In this document: in pieces, positions 1-8,545 of the stretch | Layout of the letters: each line of letters begins with the position of its first letter | Position numbering within the stretch: the first letter of the stretch is position 1 | Assembly: GCA_022545895.1 (NCBI GenBank) | Contig: JAKEIK010000108.1 | Coordinates: forward strand, 1 to 49,744 | From: Nitrososphaeraceae archaeon | GTDB taxonomy: Archaea > Thermoproteota > Nitrososphaeria > Nitrososphaerales > Nitrososphaeraceae | DNA: 49,744 nt | Direction of reading: 5' to 3' | Notes under the pieces: generated by a model | The model's database searches: none | What the model saw: the letters and a program-made list of their open reading frames with translations, nothing else | Told to the model about the DNA's origin: nothing | Made by a program: the position numbers and the translations under genes

Positions 1-138
1 TTATATCTCCATATGAAGTTCCCCATACCTCAAGACAGAATTGCATGTCAATTAGGTAGAATGGAAAGGATTATTATCATTTTGTTGGACCGACATACGT
101 ATAGTCTCTGGATTCACGTGTACTTATTATTTAGTTAA
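1..138 (+). other. Open frame running in from the left edge, possible gene 3' end
   Basis: One plus-strand frame is open from the first base to a TAA at 136-138, with an internal ATG at 13. The 45 codons encode a hydrophobic, basic stretch with no motif I recognise. It could be the tail of a gene cut by the window edge or chance. A longer sequence to the left would decide. Confidence 0.2.
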
Positions 139-242
139 ATTCCTATGATGGTCACAGTATAATTGAGTTGAATACGGCAGATTCAGCTACTATTCCATAT
201 CCATAGTTTTTATCTAACTTCATTATCGACTAAACTATATCA

Positions 243-605
243 TTGAGTCAGACTGAATTAAAAGAGTTTGAATGGTATCTACGGGATCATCTATTTAGAA
301 ACCAAAACAAGGCAATATCTACATTTGAGCTAAATTCGTTGCCGCAGACAATGATAGACACGTACCTAAGATATCGAAATGCTAATTTGGATCAAATCTT
401 GGTCCTTCTCAATTCTTCCGTAGAAAATCTTGTATCAAGAAACGTATTGAAGCATAACAAAGATTCTGTTGAATCGACCGGGAAGATCTCTAGGATGCGA
501 TGTGCCCAGTGTCTCTACATCTGTTACGTGTCTGAAAATGAACCTACGTCGTGTTTTAGATGTTATAGTAGTGAATTACACACTTTTCCCAAGAAAAAGG
601 AATAA
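243..605 (+). CDS. Small C-terminal zinc-ribbon protein, function unknown
   Basis: This 120-residue protein starts with TTG. An AT-rich TATA-like stretch at about 207-216 lies at a suitable distance upstream. The first 75 residues look helical and have no motif I recognise. The C-terminal third contains CAQC, then a CFRC pair about 15 residues later, which is a probable zinc ribbon. Such modules bind nucleic acid or protein, but nothing here identifies the partner. No operon partner is visible: the next gene is more than 200 bp downstream with its own promoter. I do not recognise the family; it may be lineage-specific. Confidence 0.7.
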   Translation: MSQTELKEFEWYLRDHLFRNQNKAISTFELNSLPQTMIDTYLRYRNANLDQILVLLNSSVENLVSRNVLKHNKDSVESTGKISRMRCAQCLYICYVSENEPTSCFRCYSSELHTFPKKKE

Positions 606-745
606 TTCTATACGAGGTAAATATCCTAGTATTGGGAATTGATACCTATAATACTAGTAATAAGGCGATGACGTACATCCAATTAGCATACTGAACTATT
701 CAAAACAATATTTCATTTCAAATATTATCTTGGAGGCTATTTAAT

Positions 746-832
746 ATGCAAGGGCTAAATGCTGCTAATTGGCTTGGATCCGGACATCCACTATTGAAAC
801 TCATATATATAGACCTGCGGTATCTTCCGTGA
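746..832 (+). CDS. Possible 28-codon leader ORF before the Sm-like gene
   Basis: An ATG at 746 follows a strong Shine-Dalgarno sequence, GGAGG at 732-736, nine bases upstream. The frame runs 28 codons to TGA at 830-832, six bases before the Sm-like gene. The peptide has no recognisable motif. The TATA box of the Sm-like gene lies inside this ORF, so it could be a leader peptide, a true microprotein or a chance SD. Confidence 0.25.
   Translation: MQGLNAANWLGSGHPLLKLIYIDLRYLP
801..812 (+). promoter_or_regulatory. TATA box of the Sm-like gene
   Basis: The sequence tcatatatatag is centred about 32 bp before the ATG at 839. This is a good archaeal TATA element and predicts a very short 5' leader. 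Confidence 0.55.
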
Positions 833-838
833 AAGAGA

Positions 839-1252
839 ATGTCAGCTTTAACTAATCGAAAATTTAATGAAGAAATGATTCAATTTGTTGGGAAAAAAGT
901 CTCTGTCGAGACATCGGACAAAAAAAATTATAATGGTATCATGTCTGCCATTGATGAAAAACTTGATCTAGTCTTAGACAATGTTGAAGGTCAAGGGATA
1001 TTAAAACTAATTATCAATGGTGCATTTGTAAAAGAAGTAAAGTTACTCGAAAAACCCTTCGATTTAAAAGGCCTTGCTGAAAGGCTGGCAAGAGTCTTCC
1101 CCGGCTTGGTCAGAGTTAGAGATGACGTAGGAGCTATAATCGTTATGGAAAAAATAAAGGTTACCCAAGCTGGTGTAGAGGAAGGGGCCGGTCTTGCTGC
1201 GGACCGGGTAAAGGCCGTTTATGACGAGTTCATGAGAGATTCGAAAAAATAA
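839..1252 (+). CDS. Sm-like archaeal protein (SmAP) with C-terminal extension
   Basis: Residues about 8-70 have the LSM fold pattern: VGKKVSVETSDKKNYNGIMS (Sm1) and, after the LDLVLDN strand, the ILKLIINGAFVKEVKLL strand pair of Sm2. Archaeal SmAPs form heptameric rings that bind U-rich RNA. At 137 residues the protein is nearly twice the size of a minimal SmAP. Residues about 75-137 form a second alpha/beta region (FPGLVRVRDDVGAIIVMEKI, then a helical tail), as in extended SmAP3-type proteins. It is monocistronic with a clear TATA box. The role of the extra domain is unknown. The Sm assignment is fairly secure, although no invariant residue proves it alone. Confidence 0.75.
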   Translation: MSALTNRKFNEEMIQFVGKKVSVETSDKKNYNGIMSAIDEKLDLVLDNVEGQGILKLIINGAFVKEVKLLEKPFDLKGLAERLARVFPGLVRVRDDVGAIIVMEKIKVTQAGVEEGAGLAADRVKAVYDEFMRDSKK

Positions 1253-1421
1253 TCATCTACCTTTTTCAATCCTCCCTTTGTTATCTATTGGTGTCCACTA
1301 AAGCATGATTAATGAAACGGAAGCCTATAGCGTACATTAAGAATTAATTAGTGCCTACTTACTACCCACGTGTTATGTTTGTTTGTATCTTTGGATCTGA
1401 GTGGAGTTCTAACTATCAAAT

Positions 1422-2975
1422 TTGTCATTTGAAATAAGATATTCTGATTTAGCCGGACGTATTGGAAAGCTATCCACCCCAAGTGGAGTGATCGAAACTC
1501 CAGCCTTCATACCCGTAATCCATCCTATAAAACAGTCTATCAGCCCCCAGTTCATCAAGAGCCTTGGTTTTGACGCGGTGATAACAAATGCGTATATTGC
1601 ACTTGGCCATTATGGTAAAGAAGCAATAGAAAAAGGGATTCACAAGATAATTGATTTTGAGGGTATTGTTATGACAGATTCCGGTGGATACCAAGTGCTT
1701 GAGTATGGTTCGATCGATGTTAAGCCTACAGATATAGCTGGATTTGAGAGAGATATTCGTAGCGATATTTGTGTCCCTTTAGACAAACCAACAGGGTATG
1801 GCCTTGAACATAGTTTAGCAAATAGATATGTTGAAGAAACAATCGAGAATACCCAACTGACCATAGACATGATTGGAGATCCTGACAATCCTAGAGGAGC
1901 AATTTGGGTTGGACCTGTGCAGGGTGCAGAGCACCTTGACTTGGTCAAAAAGTCTGCGGATTTGCTTGACAAAATGCACTTTCAAATGTTCGCCCTTGGG
2001 AGTCCCGTTCAATTAATGCAAGCATATGAATTTGCAATTCTGGCAGACATTATAGCAACAGTCAAGCGAACGATACCTACCAAGCCGATACATCTTTTTG
2101 GGGCAGGTCATCCCCTCACAATACCATTGGCAGTAGCATTGGGATGTGACACCTTTGACTCGGCATCTTATATATTATACGCTAGGGACAACAGGTACAT
2201 GCACCAAAATGGCACTTCTCGATTAGAAGATTTAACTTATTTTTCATGTCAGTGTCCTGTCTGTACCTCGTATACGCCAACAGAGCTCCTAGGAACACCT
2301 TGGGATAAGAGGATAGATGAACTGGCAAAACATAATCTCTATGTATTAAGAGCTGAGGTCTTGGCAGTAAAGCAGGCGATAAGGGATGGGAGATTGTGGG
2401 AGTATGTTACTCAAAAGGCACAAGCCCATCCAAAGCTGACAGAGGCGGTTATGAATTTCTCAAGGTATGAGTTTCTAGATGTAGGAACAGCTCTTTTCAA
2501 AAAGAAGGCAATTTTTTTTAATGGACCTCAAGACCAATATAGACCAGAAGCTCTCAGATTTAGAAAAATGATAACTCAATTCAAAACCCGGAAAAAAGGA
2601 GACCTTATATTATTTCCAGAGGGGCAGGTTTCCCCTTTCTATACTTCGCAAGCCTTCCTGAAACTCTCAAAGAAATTTCCCGACGATCAGATATGTACAT
2701 ACAATCCATATATTGGAATAGTACCAGCGGAAGTTTCGGACATTTTTCCCGCCGCTCATAATGTAGTGTCCCAAGATAAACTATTCATACATAAAGTAGG
2801 TGACTTTCCGACATTCATAGAATCACTTGAGAATTTTCTTGTGTTTAACAAATTCAAAAATATCACAATAGTGTCTGATTCTTTCATGAAGGAGGTAATC
2901 AAGGAGTATAAACCTGAAAATGATCAGTTGGTAAAAGTTTTGGATTATCATTTCGAGGTAATAGATTGTATGTGA
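1422..2975 (+). CDS. tgtA: Archaeosine tRNA-guanine transglycosylase
   Basis: This enzyme exchanges guanine 15 of archaeal tRNA for preQ0, the first tRNA-bound step of archaeosine synthesis. DSGGYQ at 86-91 carries the general acid/base Asp86. FGAGHPLTIPLAVALGCDTFDSAS (226-249 overall) carries the nucleophile Asp246. The zinc site is CxCxxC at 276-281. The TIM-barrel catalytic part spans about 1-350, followed by a partner domain to 517. The total is shorter than the roughly 580-residue enzymes that end in a PUA domain, and no typical PUA ending is seen, so PUA may be encoded separately. The start is TTG. It stands alone. Confidence 0.95.
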   Translation: MSFEIRYSDLAGRIGKLSTPSGVIETPAFIPVIHPIKQSISPQFIKSLGFDAVITNAYIALGHYGKEAIEKGIHKIIDFEGIVMTDSGGYQVLEYGSIDVKPTDIAGFERDIRSDICVPLDKPTGYGLEHSLANRYVEETIENTQLTIDMIGDPDNPRGAIWVGPVQGAEHLDLVKKSADLLDKMHFQMFALGSPVQLMQAYEFAILADIIATVKRTIPTKPIHLFGAGHPLTIPLAVALGCDTFDSASYILYARDNRYMHQNGTSRLEDLTYFSCQCPVCTSYTPTELLGTPWDKRIDELAKHNLYVLRAEVLAVKQAIRDGRLWEYVTQKAQAHPKLTEAVMNFSRYEFLDVGTALFKKKAIFFNGPQDQYRPEALRFRKMITQFKTRKKGDLILFPEGQVSPFYTSQAFLKLSKKFPDDQICTYNPYIGIVPAEVSDIFPAAHNVVSQDKLFIHKVGDFPTFIESLENFLVFNKFKNITIVSDSFMKEVIKEYKPENDQLVKVLDYHFEVIDCM

Positions 2976-3320
2976 TTATACTCTACTCAAAACCCTACCT
3001 TTGAGTTCACTCTGGCATATTGAAACAGACGAGGTTCCTTAATGAATGGCAAATTGAAGTGGAGTAAAAATAAAACTGTTCCTTAAATTAATGCATTCCC
3101 TGTTAGGGGTTTGAGGGAAATACTTTAGATTTTACTTCATTGATAACACCAATGATAACAAAAAAACGCGATTTTCATTTAATTCTTTTTCACTTACAGT
3201 TATTTTACTCACAGATCTTGCATTCCATAGTTGTTATATCAAACAAAATTGATGTACGTTCGTAATGTAAACTAGATATACCTTTTATTACTACCTACAA
3301 CAAATTGAGAGTGACGGTAA
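2976..3320. other. Intergenic, no gene seen
   Basis: This is an AT-rich spacer between two plus-strand genes. I see only very short frames. An AT-rich stretch at about 3283-3292 (cttttattac) could be the promoter of the next gene, 30-38 bp before its ATG. Confidence 0.4.
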
Positions 3321-3725
3321 ATGACCATAGATTATGAGTTTCTTTACTCTTTCAGTGAACAACTACTTCGTTTTGAGAAATCTATTAGATGGATTGGTAT
3401 AGCAAACAAGTATGGGGTCTTGCTCAATGTCGAATATCGTGATAATCTAACTCCATTCATGACTGAGGAAGAAAATGAAGAATATGCGGCTAATGCCGTA
3501 AAAAGGTACAGGACGAGATTAAAGTTTCAGACAAAGATTGGAATGTTAAATTATGCCTTTGGGAGATATGAGAAGATTAGTAGAGTAACCATCCCTATAA
3601 ATGAAGATTACTATTTACTTTTGACTCTTGATGCGGATGAAAAAAACTATGACAATCTAATTATGAACAAGATAATTCCATTCATTAATAAATATAAGGA
3701 AAAATTTATCCTTGAAGAGGAATAG
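3321..3725 (+). CDS. Thaumarchaeal protein of unknown function, roadblock-like pattern
   Basis: The 134 residues start with ATG and contain an alternating helix/strand pattern. A strand near 25-37 (WIGIANKYGVLLNVEYRD) is followed by a long helix, then IGMLNYAFGRYEKISRVTIPI and YYLLLTLDAD. This layout resembles small profilin- or roadblock-like folds and the conserved thaumarchaeal families of unknown function (DUF6659-type in my recollection). There is no catalytic motif, signal peptide or membrane segment. It is flanked by its own spacer and by a convergent gene 36 bp downstream. Function is not assigned. Confidence 0.65.
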   Translation: MTIDYEFLYSFSEQLLRFEKSIRWIGIANKYGVLLNVEYRDNLTPFMTEEENEEYAANAVKRYRTRLKFQTKIGMLNYAFGRYEKISRVTIPINEDYYLLLTLDADEKNYDNLIMNKIIPFINKYKEKFILEEE

Positions 3726-3761
3726 GGACAGGAAGAGCGCTATCAACTTCTTAATTCTTCG

Positions 3762-5114
3762 TTATATGTTCGATCCGTTTACAAATCTGTTGTAAATAGA
3801 GAGTGCATCTTGTTGATCTTTTGCCCCAACTATTGTAGCAGCACCACTTGTCATAAAGCTTACAGATAACTGTTCTCGTTCTGACCCATTACTTATGGCC
3901 GTCAAACCAAGTTTGCCCCGAGTTTTTACTTTATACCCTAGCTGTTCTGCATTTCTTTCGACACCCAACAGGCTGAGAGGAGATGACACCTCAGATGGAG
4001 TAACTGTGTATGTTCTCTTGCCTCTGTCTCTACCACACAGTTCTTCAATCAAAAGCTGTTGACGCAGAACAGAATCTTCCAATTTTCTTTTTGATCCACA
4101 AGACGGGCATTCATCGTGTCGGTACATCTGAATTTTTTCCAAGCAGAGATCATTCAAATCAACATACAGCAACTTATTGACAAGTGTTGGATTTTCTCCC
4201 GTAATGATCTTTACCACTTCAGAGACCTGAATGCCTCCAACCAAGTACAATATGGATGGATGTACACCTTCCGTACTGCATGTTGGCATATCATCTTCTG
4301 CCAATGCTGGGAACATACACCTCAAGCATGCAGATTCATTTGGTATTATGGTACAGACCGATCCCAACATCCCTAGAGCACCAGCGTAAATCAGCGGAAT
4401 ATTTAGCTTAATACAAGCATCATTTAATGCATAACGTGCATCAATACTGTCAAGTGCATCCACAACGATATCGAAACCATCAATAATTTTCTCAGCATTA
4501 TATCTAGTAACTGAGATAGGAAGTGCCTCAATCTCTACACTTGGATTAATCTGTCTTAATCGTTCTCGAGCTGCCTCTACCTTTACTCGTCCTATATCGT
4601 CCTCAGTATAGAGATGCTGACGGTGAAGATTAGAAATCTCGACTACATCTCTGTCAACAATCTTAATTGTTCCAACACCCATTGCGGTAAGTTGAGTGAC
4701 GACCGGATTACCAATTCCTCCAACACCGACTACGCAGACCCTTGCCTTCCGAATTTTTTCCATTCCAACAAATCCGATTTCGTCGAGCATTATTTGCCTC
4801 GAATATCGCTGTAAATCTTCAGTTTTGAGTTCTGAACCGCCGGCTACTGCTGGAAGAATGTAGATTGAATCATTTTCGTGAAGAACGGTAGCCATACCAT
4901 CACTGCTAAATCGCATATTCTTCCCATTGATGTAGATGTTAATTAGAGATCGAGGTTGTCCGTTTAAATCTAATACTCTTCGCTTAAAATCTTCACCCAT
5001 TTGGTCCGAAATCTTTGTGAAGGCATCTTCAAGATTTGTTGCTTCCAGCGGGATCTTTTTCTCTCCAGCGCCTTTTGTCAGTACTGAAGGAATTACAAAT
5101 TCAATTTTTGCCAA
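3762..5114 (-). CDS. moeB: MoaD/ThiS-like domain fused to MoeB/ThiF E1-like adenylyltransferase
   Basis: Residues 1-93 are a beta-grasp MoaD/ThiS-like domain ending ILPAVAGG (GG at 92-93), where a free sulfur carrier would end. From 100 an E1-like domain follows: RYSRQIMLDEIG, nucleotide loop GVGGIG (130-135), zinc cysteines C263/C266 and C336/C339, and a candidate catalytic C279 in MPTCSTEG. Residues about 345-450 are an extra domain. Such enzymes adenylate a carrier's C-terminal glycine for sulfur transfer in molybdopterin, thiamine or tRNA thiolation, or in ubiquitin-like conjugation. Here the tail is not free, so the fused domain may be structural or cleaved. The start is TTG after the SD GGTGA, 32 bp behind thrC, so probably co-transcribed. 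Confidence 0.88.
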   Translation of the reverse strand: MAKIEFVIPSVLTKGAGEKKIPLEATNLEDAFTKISDQMGEDFKRRVLDLNGQPRSLINIYINGKNMRFSSDGMATVLHENDSIYILPAVAGGSELKTEDLQRYSRQIMLDEIGFVGMEKIRKARVCVVGVGGIGNPVVTQLTAMGVGTIKIVDRDVVEISNLHRQHLYTEDDIGRVKVEAARERLRQINPSVEIEALPISVTRYNAEKIIDGFDIVVDALDSIDARYALNDACIKLNIPLIYAGALGMLGSVCTIIPNESACLRCMFPALAEDDMPTCSTEGVHPSILYLVGGIQVSEVVKIITGENPTLVNKLLYVDLNDLCLEKIQMYRHDECPSCGSKRKLEDSVLRQQLLIEELCGRDRGKRTYTVTPSEVSSPLSLLGVERNAEQLGYKVKTRGKLGLTAISNGSEREQLSVSFMTSGAATIVGAKDQQDALSIYNRFVNGSNI

Positions 5115-5146
5115 TCTCTGTCACCACATATGATGCATGTCAATAA

Positions 5147-6373
5147 CTATGTAATCATTGCCGAGACCAACTGAATGTCTGGTTTTACGACATTGAGCTT
5201 CGGGAGTTTATCTGCTATTGCTTCTGGACTCTTTAATCCGTTGCCGGTAACGTAGCAAACTACTTTTTCATCTCGTTCTATGGTCCCATCTTCGACTAAC
5301 TTTTTAAGTACGGCCACTGAAACACCGCCTGCTGGCTCCGTAAAGATCCCCTCCGTTCTAGCAAGCATCAAAATTCCATCTACTATTTCAGCATCTGTGG
5401 CTTCTTCAGCTACACCCCTGTACTGCTTCAATCTTCTCAATACATACATACCATCCCCTGGATCGCCTATCGCTAAACTTTTAGCTATTGTCTCTGGTCT
5501 TTCAATAGGCACAATATCAGAATCGTGTCTTTTAAAAGCATTAACTATTGGAGCACAGCCATGAGGTTGTGCCGCAGTAATGCGCAAGTTAGAGATGTCC
5601 TCTACAAAACCAAATTCATGTAGCTCCTCAAATCCCTTACAGATAGCATTTAACATAGCTCCGCTTCCTACGGGGATTATCAAATGATCCGGAACTTGCC
5701 AGTTGAGTTGTTCTGCCACTTCGAAAGCAAGTGTTTTTGAACCTTCGACGTAGTATGGCCGCATATTAATATTTACAATTCCGATACCCTTTGAATCCCC
5801 AATTATTGAGGCTACCCTGTTTGCGTCATCATAAGTTCCTTGTACTGCAACAAACTCCGCACCATATGCTAGAGCTTGTGATATCTTAGGGCTCTCAATA
5901 TCAGAGGGAGCAAAAATATAACAAGGCAAACGAGCCTTTGCAGCGTGAGCTGCAGTTGCAGAAGCTAGATTGCCGGTGGATGCACATCCTACTGCTCTTA
6001 ATTTAGTTTCTTTTGCCCTAGAAACAGCCACACCTGCTGGTCTATCCTTAAATGAAAATGTTGGATTGACTGAGTCATTTTTGATGAATAAATTCTTCAG
6101 TCCGCCAATTTGCTTGCCAAGTTCGTCTGCCTCTTGCAGGGGTGTAAAGCCTGCATGAAGATTGATGATGTTATTCTTATTAGAAATAGGCAAGAGTTCG
6201 AAATAACGCCAATACGACTTCTCCTGCCTAGATGAAAAAACTTCCTTATTCAAATCAGAAGGAAAATTGTATATAACATCAAGAGGCCCAAAACACTCTT
6301 CACATATGTATCTAAATTGTGGTTCGTACTCTGCAGAACATTCTCTGCACTTTAAAGATTGGATTACTCCCAT
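5147..6373 (-). CDS. thrC: Threonine synthase
   Basis: A PLP enzyme converting O-phosphohomoserine to threonine. PTFSFKDRPAG carries the PLP lysine K109. GCASTGNLASATAAHAAKA is the phosphate-binding loop region, and VTGNGLKSPEA lies near the C-terminus. An N-terminal zinc ribbon (C9, C12, C24, C27) is typical of the archaeal form. The length of 408 is normal. It is first in a two-gene unit with the MoaD-MoeB fusion. TTATTTATC, about 30 bp before the ATG, is a plausible TATA box. asd in this window supplies the same aspartate-family pathway. Confidence 0.93.
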   Translation of the reverse strand: MGVIQSLKCRECSAEYEPQFRYICEECFGPLDVIYNFPSDLNKEVFSSRQEKSYWRYFELLPISNKNNIINLHAGFTPLQEADELGKQIGGLKNLFIKNDSVNPTFSFKDRPAGVAVSRAKETKLRAVGCASTGNLASATAAHAAKARLPCYIFAPSDIESPKISQALAYGAEFVAVQGTYDDANRVASIIGDSKGIGIVNINMRPYYVEGSKTLAFEVAEQLNWQVPDHLIIPVGSGAMLNAICKGFEELHEFGFVEDISNLRITAAQPHGCAPIVNAFKRHDSDIVPIERPETIAKSLAIGDPGDGMYVLRRLKQYRGVAEEATDAEIVDGILMLARTEGIFTEPAGGVSVAVLKKLVEDGTIERDEKVVCYVTGNGLKSPEAIADKLPKLNVVKPDIQLVSAMIT

Positions 6374-6554
6374 AGTTAACGATCAACATTCTTGTATCGT
6401 GATAAATAAGAGTCTCTAATAGGAAATTAAGTAATACTTAACTTTTAGAAGTCAAAATATGTATACTACTGAATAACAATCTTGAGTGAAAATATCTACT
6501 TATATTTATAAACTCATAATTATTACAAAATTTGTAGCTGAAAATCAGAAAATC

Positions 6555-6893
6555 TCATACTACCAACTTGTTGTGAAAGCAGGATCGTTTCCCCGTGTGA
6601 CAAGCAGGATTGCTGGAGTCAACCAGATAAATAAGTGCGTCTGAATCACAATCTACAAGTATCTCTCTAACTAGCTGGATATTACCGGACTCCTCGCCTT
6701 TCATCCACAATCTATTATTCGAAGTACTCCAGAACCAGGCTTTGCCTGTCTCAATCGTATTTTTGAGAGCTGCTTTATTTGCATAGGCGAGCATCAGAAC
6801 ATCCTTTGTCTTTAGATCTTGAACTATCACGGGAACTAATCCTTTCCGTTTTACAAAATCAAGTTCAATTGGCGACTTAGTCCCATGCATCAT
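6555..6893 (-). CDS. hisI: Phosphoribosyl-AMP cyclohydrolase
   Basis: This enzyme catalyses the third step of histidine synthesis, opening the purine ring of phosphoribosyl-AMP. The metal motif DCDSDAL (81-87) and the zinc/catalytic cysteines in ACHTGKRSCF (C98, C105) are both present. The 112 residues match the stand-alone archaeal HisI, with no fused HisE pyrophosphohydrolase. No other his genes lie nearby, so the pathway genes are dispersed or this one has separated from its operon. It is monocistronic, 181 bp upstream of thrC. Confidence 0.93.
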   Translation of the reverse strand: MMHGTKSPIELDFVKRKGLVPVIVQDLKTKDVLMLAYANKAALKNTIETGKAWFWSTSNNRLWMKGEESGNIQLVREILVDCDSDALIYLVDSSNPACHTGKRSCFHNKLVV

Positions 6894-7033
6894 TGATGAC
6901 TATAAGTGATGCTGAGTAGAAAATAATTCTATTGGTTATAGAAAATTTGAGAATCGAATCTAATACGCATAAATAAGGATAATTCGGATATATCAAGTCA
7001 AATGGCATGCGTATTTATGGAGAATAATTTGGC

Positions 7034-7483
7034 ATGAAGGGATATTACAAAATTGCGATATCACTTCTAATGATTAGTGGCTTGGTTTTGGTAGGTAGCC
7101 AAGGGCTCCTGTATGCGAACCATGGACAGGAGATTGTTATATCTGTGAATAATGCCCATTTTACTTCCCTCTCTGGAAGCGGCAGTCATCAAGTTAAAGT
7201 TGTAGCTAATTACTCTGTATCCAACTCTTCGATGGTAGGTCAGAAGATCAATGCTGTTATGAAGGTATATTCACCAAATGGAACATTATTGAAGACCTCA
7301 TCGTTTCCATCTGGATTTACAGTCAACAAGACAGGTACCCAGCAACTTTTAACCAACTTACTGAATTCAACAGTTCAGAATATAACGGCTGTGACCACTT
7401 TTACGAACTTGGGCAAGACGCTGGCAATGTCCAATTCCCTAAAGGTCTCTCTCAATTTAGGACAATTGACAAAGGGCCCATAA
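7034..7483 (+). CDS. Secreted protein of unknown function
   Basis: The 149-residue product has a typical Sec signal peptide: a short basic N-terminus (MKGYYK), a hydrophobic core to about residue 25, then LLYANHGQ, a plausible signal peptidase I site. The mature part is Ser/Thr/Asn-rich and beta-strand-like (HQVKVVANYSVSNSS, INAVMKVYSPNGTLL), resembling a small extracellular beta-sandwich. Nothing indicates an enzyme. GGAG at about 7019-7022 could act as the ribosome-binding site. It stands alone. An S-layer-associated or other surface role is possible but unsupported. Confidence 0.7.
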   Translation: MKGYYKIAISLLMISGLVLVGSQGLLYANHGQEIVISVNNAHFTSLSGSGSHQVKVVANYSVSNSSMVGQKINAVMKVYSPNGTLLKTSSFPSGFTVNKTGTQQLLTNLLNSTVQNITAVTTFTNLGKTLAMSNSLKVSLNLGQLTKGP

Positions 7484-7547
7484 ATAGTCAATAACGATAT
7501 GTCATCCTACCGATGTCAAATATCGTAGCTAATGTGATATAATTAGA

Positions 7548-7781
7548 TCAATAATGTAGACGTGAATGCTCAATGTAATTTCTGTCATCATCAGCAAGAA
7601 TTAATTCTCTATGACACTTTTCGCATACGAAGTACTTGGCATCGGACTTTAGCGCCTCCCGACAAACCCTACAGTAGCGTCTCACATGATCATTTTGGGA
7701 GTGGTCTTCTTTAAGAGTTTGTACGAGACTGGAAGAATTAGAATCTACTGTTGACCAACTACGTCTTGTTTCCTGTTTCAA
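7548..7781 (-). CDS. Small double-CxxC zinc protein
   Basis: The 77 residues start with TTG. The first 33 are polar and probably flexible. CRVC and CEKC, 17 residues apart, then form a zinc ribbon, followed by an acidic/His-rich tail (DDDRNYIEHSRLHY). Single zinc ribbons of this kind are common among archaeal DNA- or protein-binding microproteins. No partner gene is adjacent. The start is uncertain. Confidence 0.55.
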   Translation of the reverse strand: MKQETRRSWSTVDSNSSSLVQTLKEDHSQNDHVRRYCRVCREALKSDAKYFVCEKCHRELILADDDRNYIEHSRLHY

Positions 7782-8141
7782 TACACGCTTTCACTGATAG
7801 TGGAAATGGTTCATCTTGACATGGATTGATTGGTTAGTTCCAGATAGATAAGATAATAATAGCCAGTGAGCCGGTATTCATGAGAAACACTCATGTTTTT
7901 GTTCTTATTTAATCACTTTCTCAAAAAAAATACTTACATACATTGCATTTAGAATTGACATTGAACTTCGAAGGAAGCAAAACTATGTGACAATGACGAA
8001 TAAAGCAAAAACAAATAACAAATTCCTAGGGAACTAAAGTTACAAAGAATCTACAGTAATTTTAAGTCCATCTGCTTACTGAATAAACTAATTGAAAGAA
8101 GTAGCAACTAGTTTTAATAGCTAAACAGACCGACGAATAAT
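7782..8141. other. Intergenic between divergent small zinc-protein genes
   Basis: No ORF of note. A perfect 6-bp hairpin, CATGAG-aaaca-CTCATG, at 7879-7895 is followed by a run of T. It could be a terminator or operator, but no plus-strand gene lies directly upstream. Confidence 0.4.
8110..8119 (+). promoter_or_regulatory. TATA box of the C2H2 zinc-finger gene
   Basis: gttttaatag lies 22-31 bp before the GTG start at 8142, the spacing expected for a leaderless transcript. It supports that start. Confidence 0.4.
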
Positions 8142-8348
8142 GTGCAAATATCCAACAAGACAAGGAGTAATAGGTGCTTTAACGAAATTAGCTACAACTT
8201 TAGGACAAAGATGTTCGAGAGCAAGAACACATCTTATACTACATACAGCCAGGCAAGCTTAAGCCGATGGAAATGTGACAAATGTAGCAAGATGTTTGCT
8301 ACCTTTAAGGAACTGAAGAGTCACAAGAATGAGTTTCACTCTTATTAA
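8142..8348 (+). CDS. Small C2H2 zinc-finger protein
   Basis: The 68-residue protein starts with GTG. The C-terminal part, WKCDKCSKMFATFKELKSHK, followed by NEFH, is a classical C-x2-C-x12-H-x4-H finger with the conserved aromatic (F) and leucine (L) core positions. The N-terminal 40 residues are basic and contain no motif. Single C2H2 fingers of eukaryotic type occur in Thaumarchaeota and haloarchaea and are usually taken as nucleic-acid-binding or regulatory. It has its own TATA-like element and no operon partner. The finger is clear; the target is unknown. Confidence 0.75.
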   Translation: MQISNKTRSNRCFNEISYNFRTKMFESKNTSYTTYSQASLSRWKCDKCSKMFATFKELKSHKNEFHSY

Positions 8349-8545
8349 CTGGATAAAAATCTAAATTAATTTTTATTCTCGGTCCCGAAAAATAAGTGAA
8401 AAATCGAAAGTAACCATGATTGCATATTCTCGTACGGTTGCGTTATGTTGACAATGGTCCCTCTAAAAGTATCTAAACGCTACAAGCAAAAATCAATTTG
8501 CCTTTGTTTGTGTGACAACTATGGTGCTTATAGAGGGATTTGACG

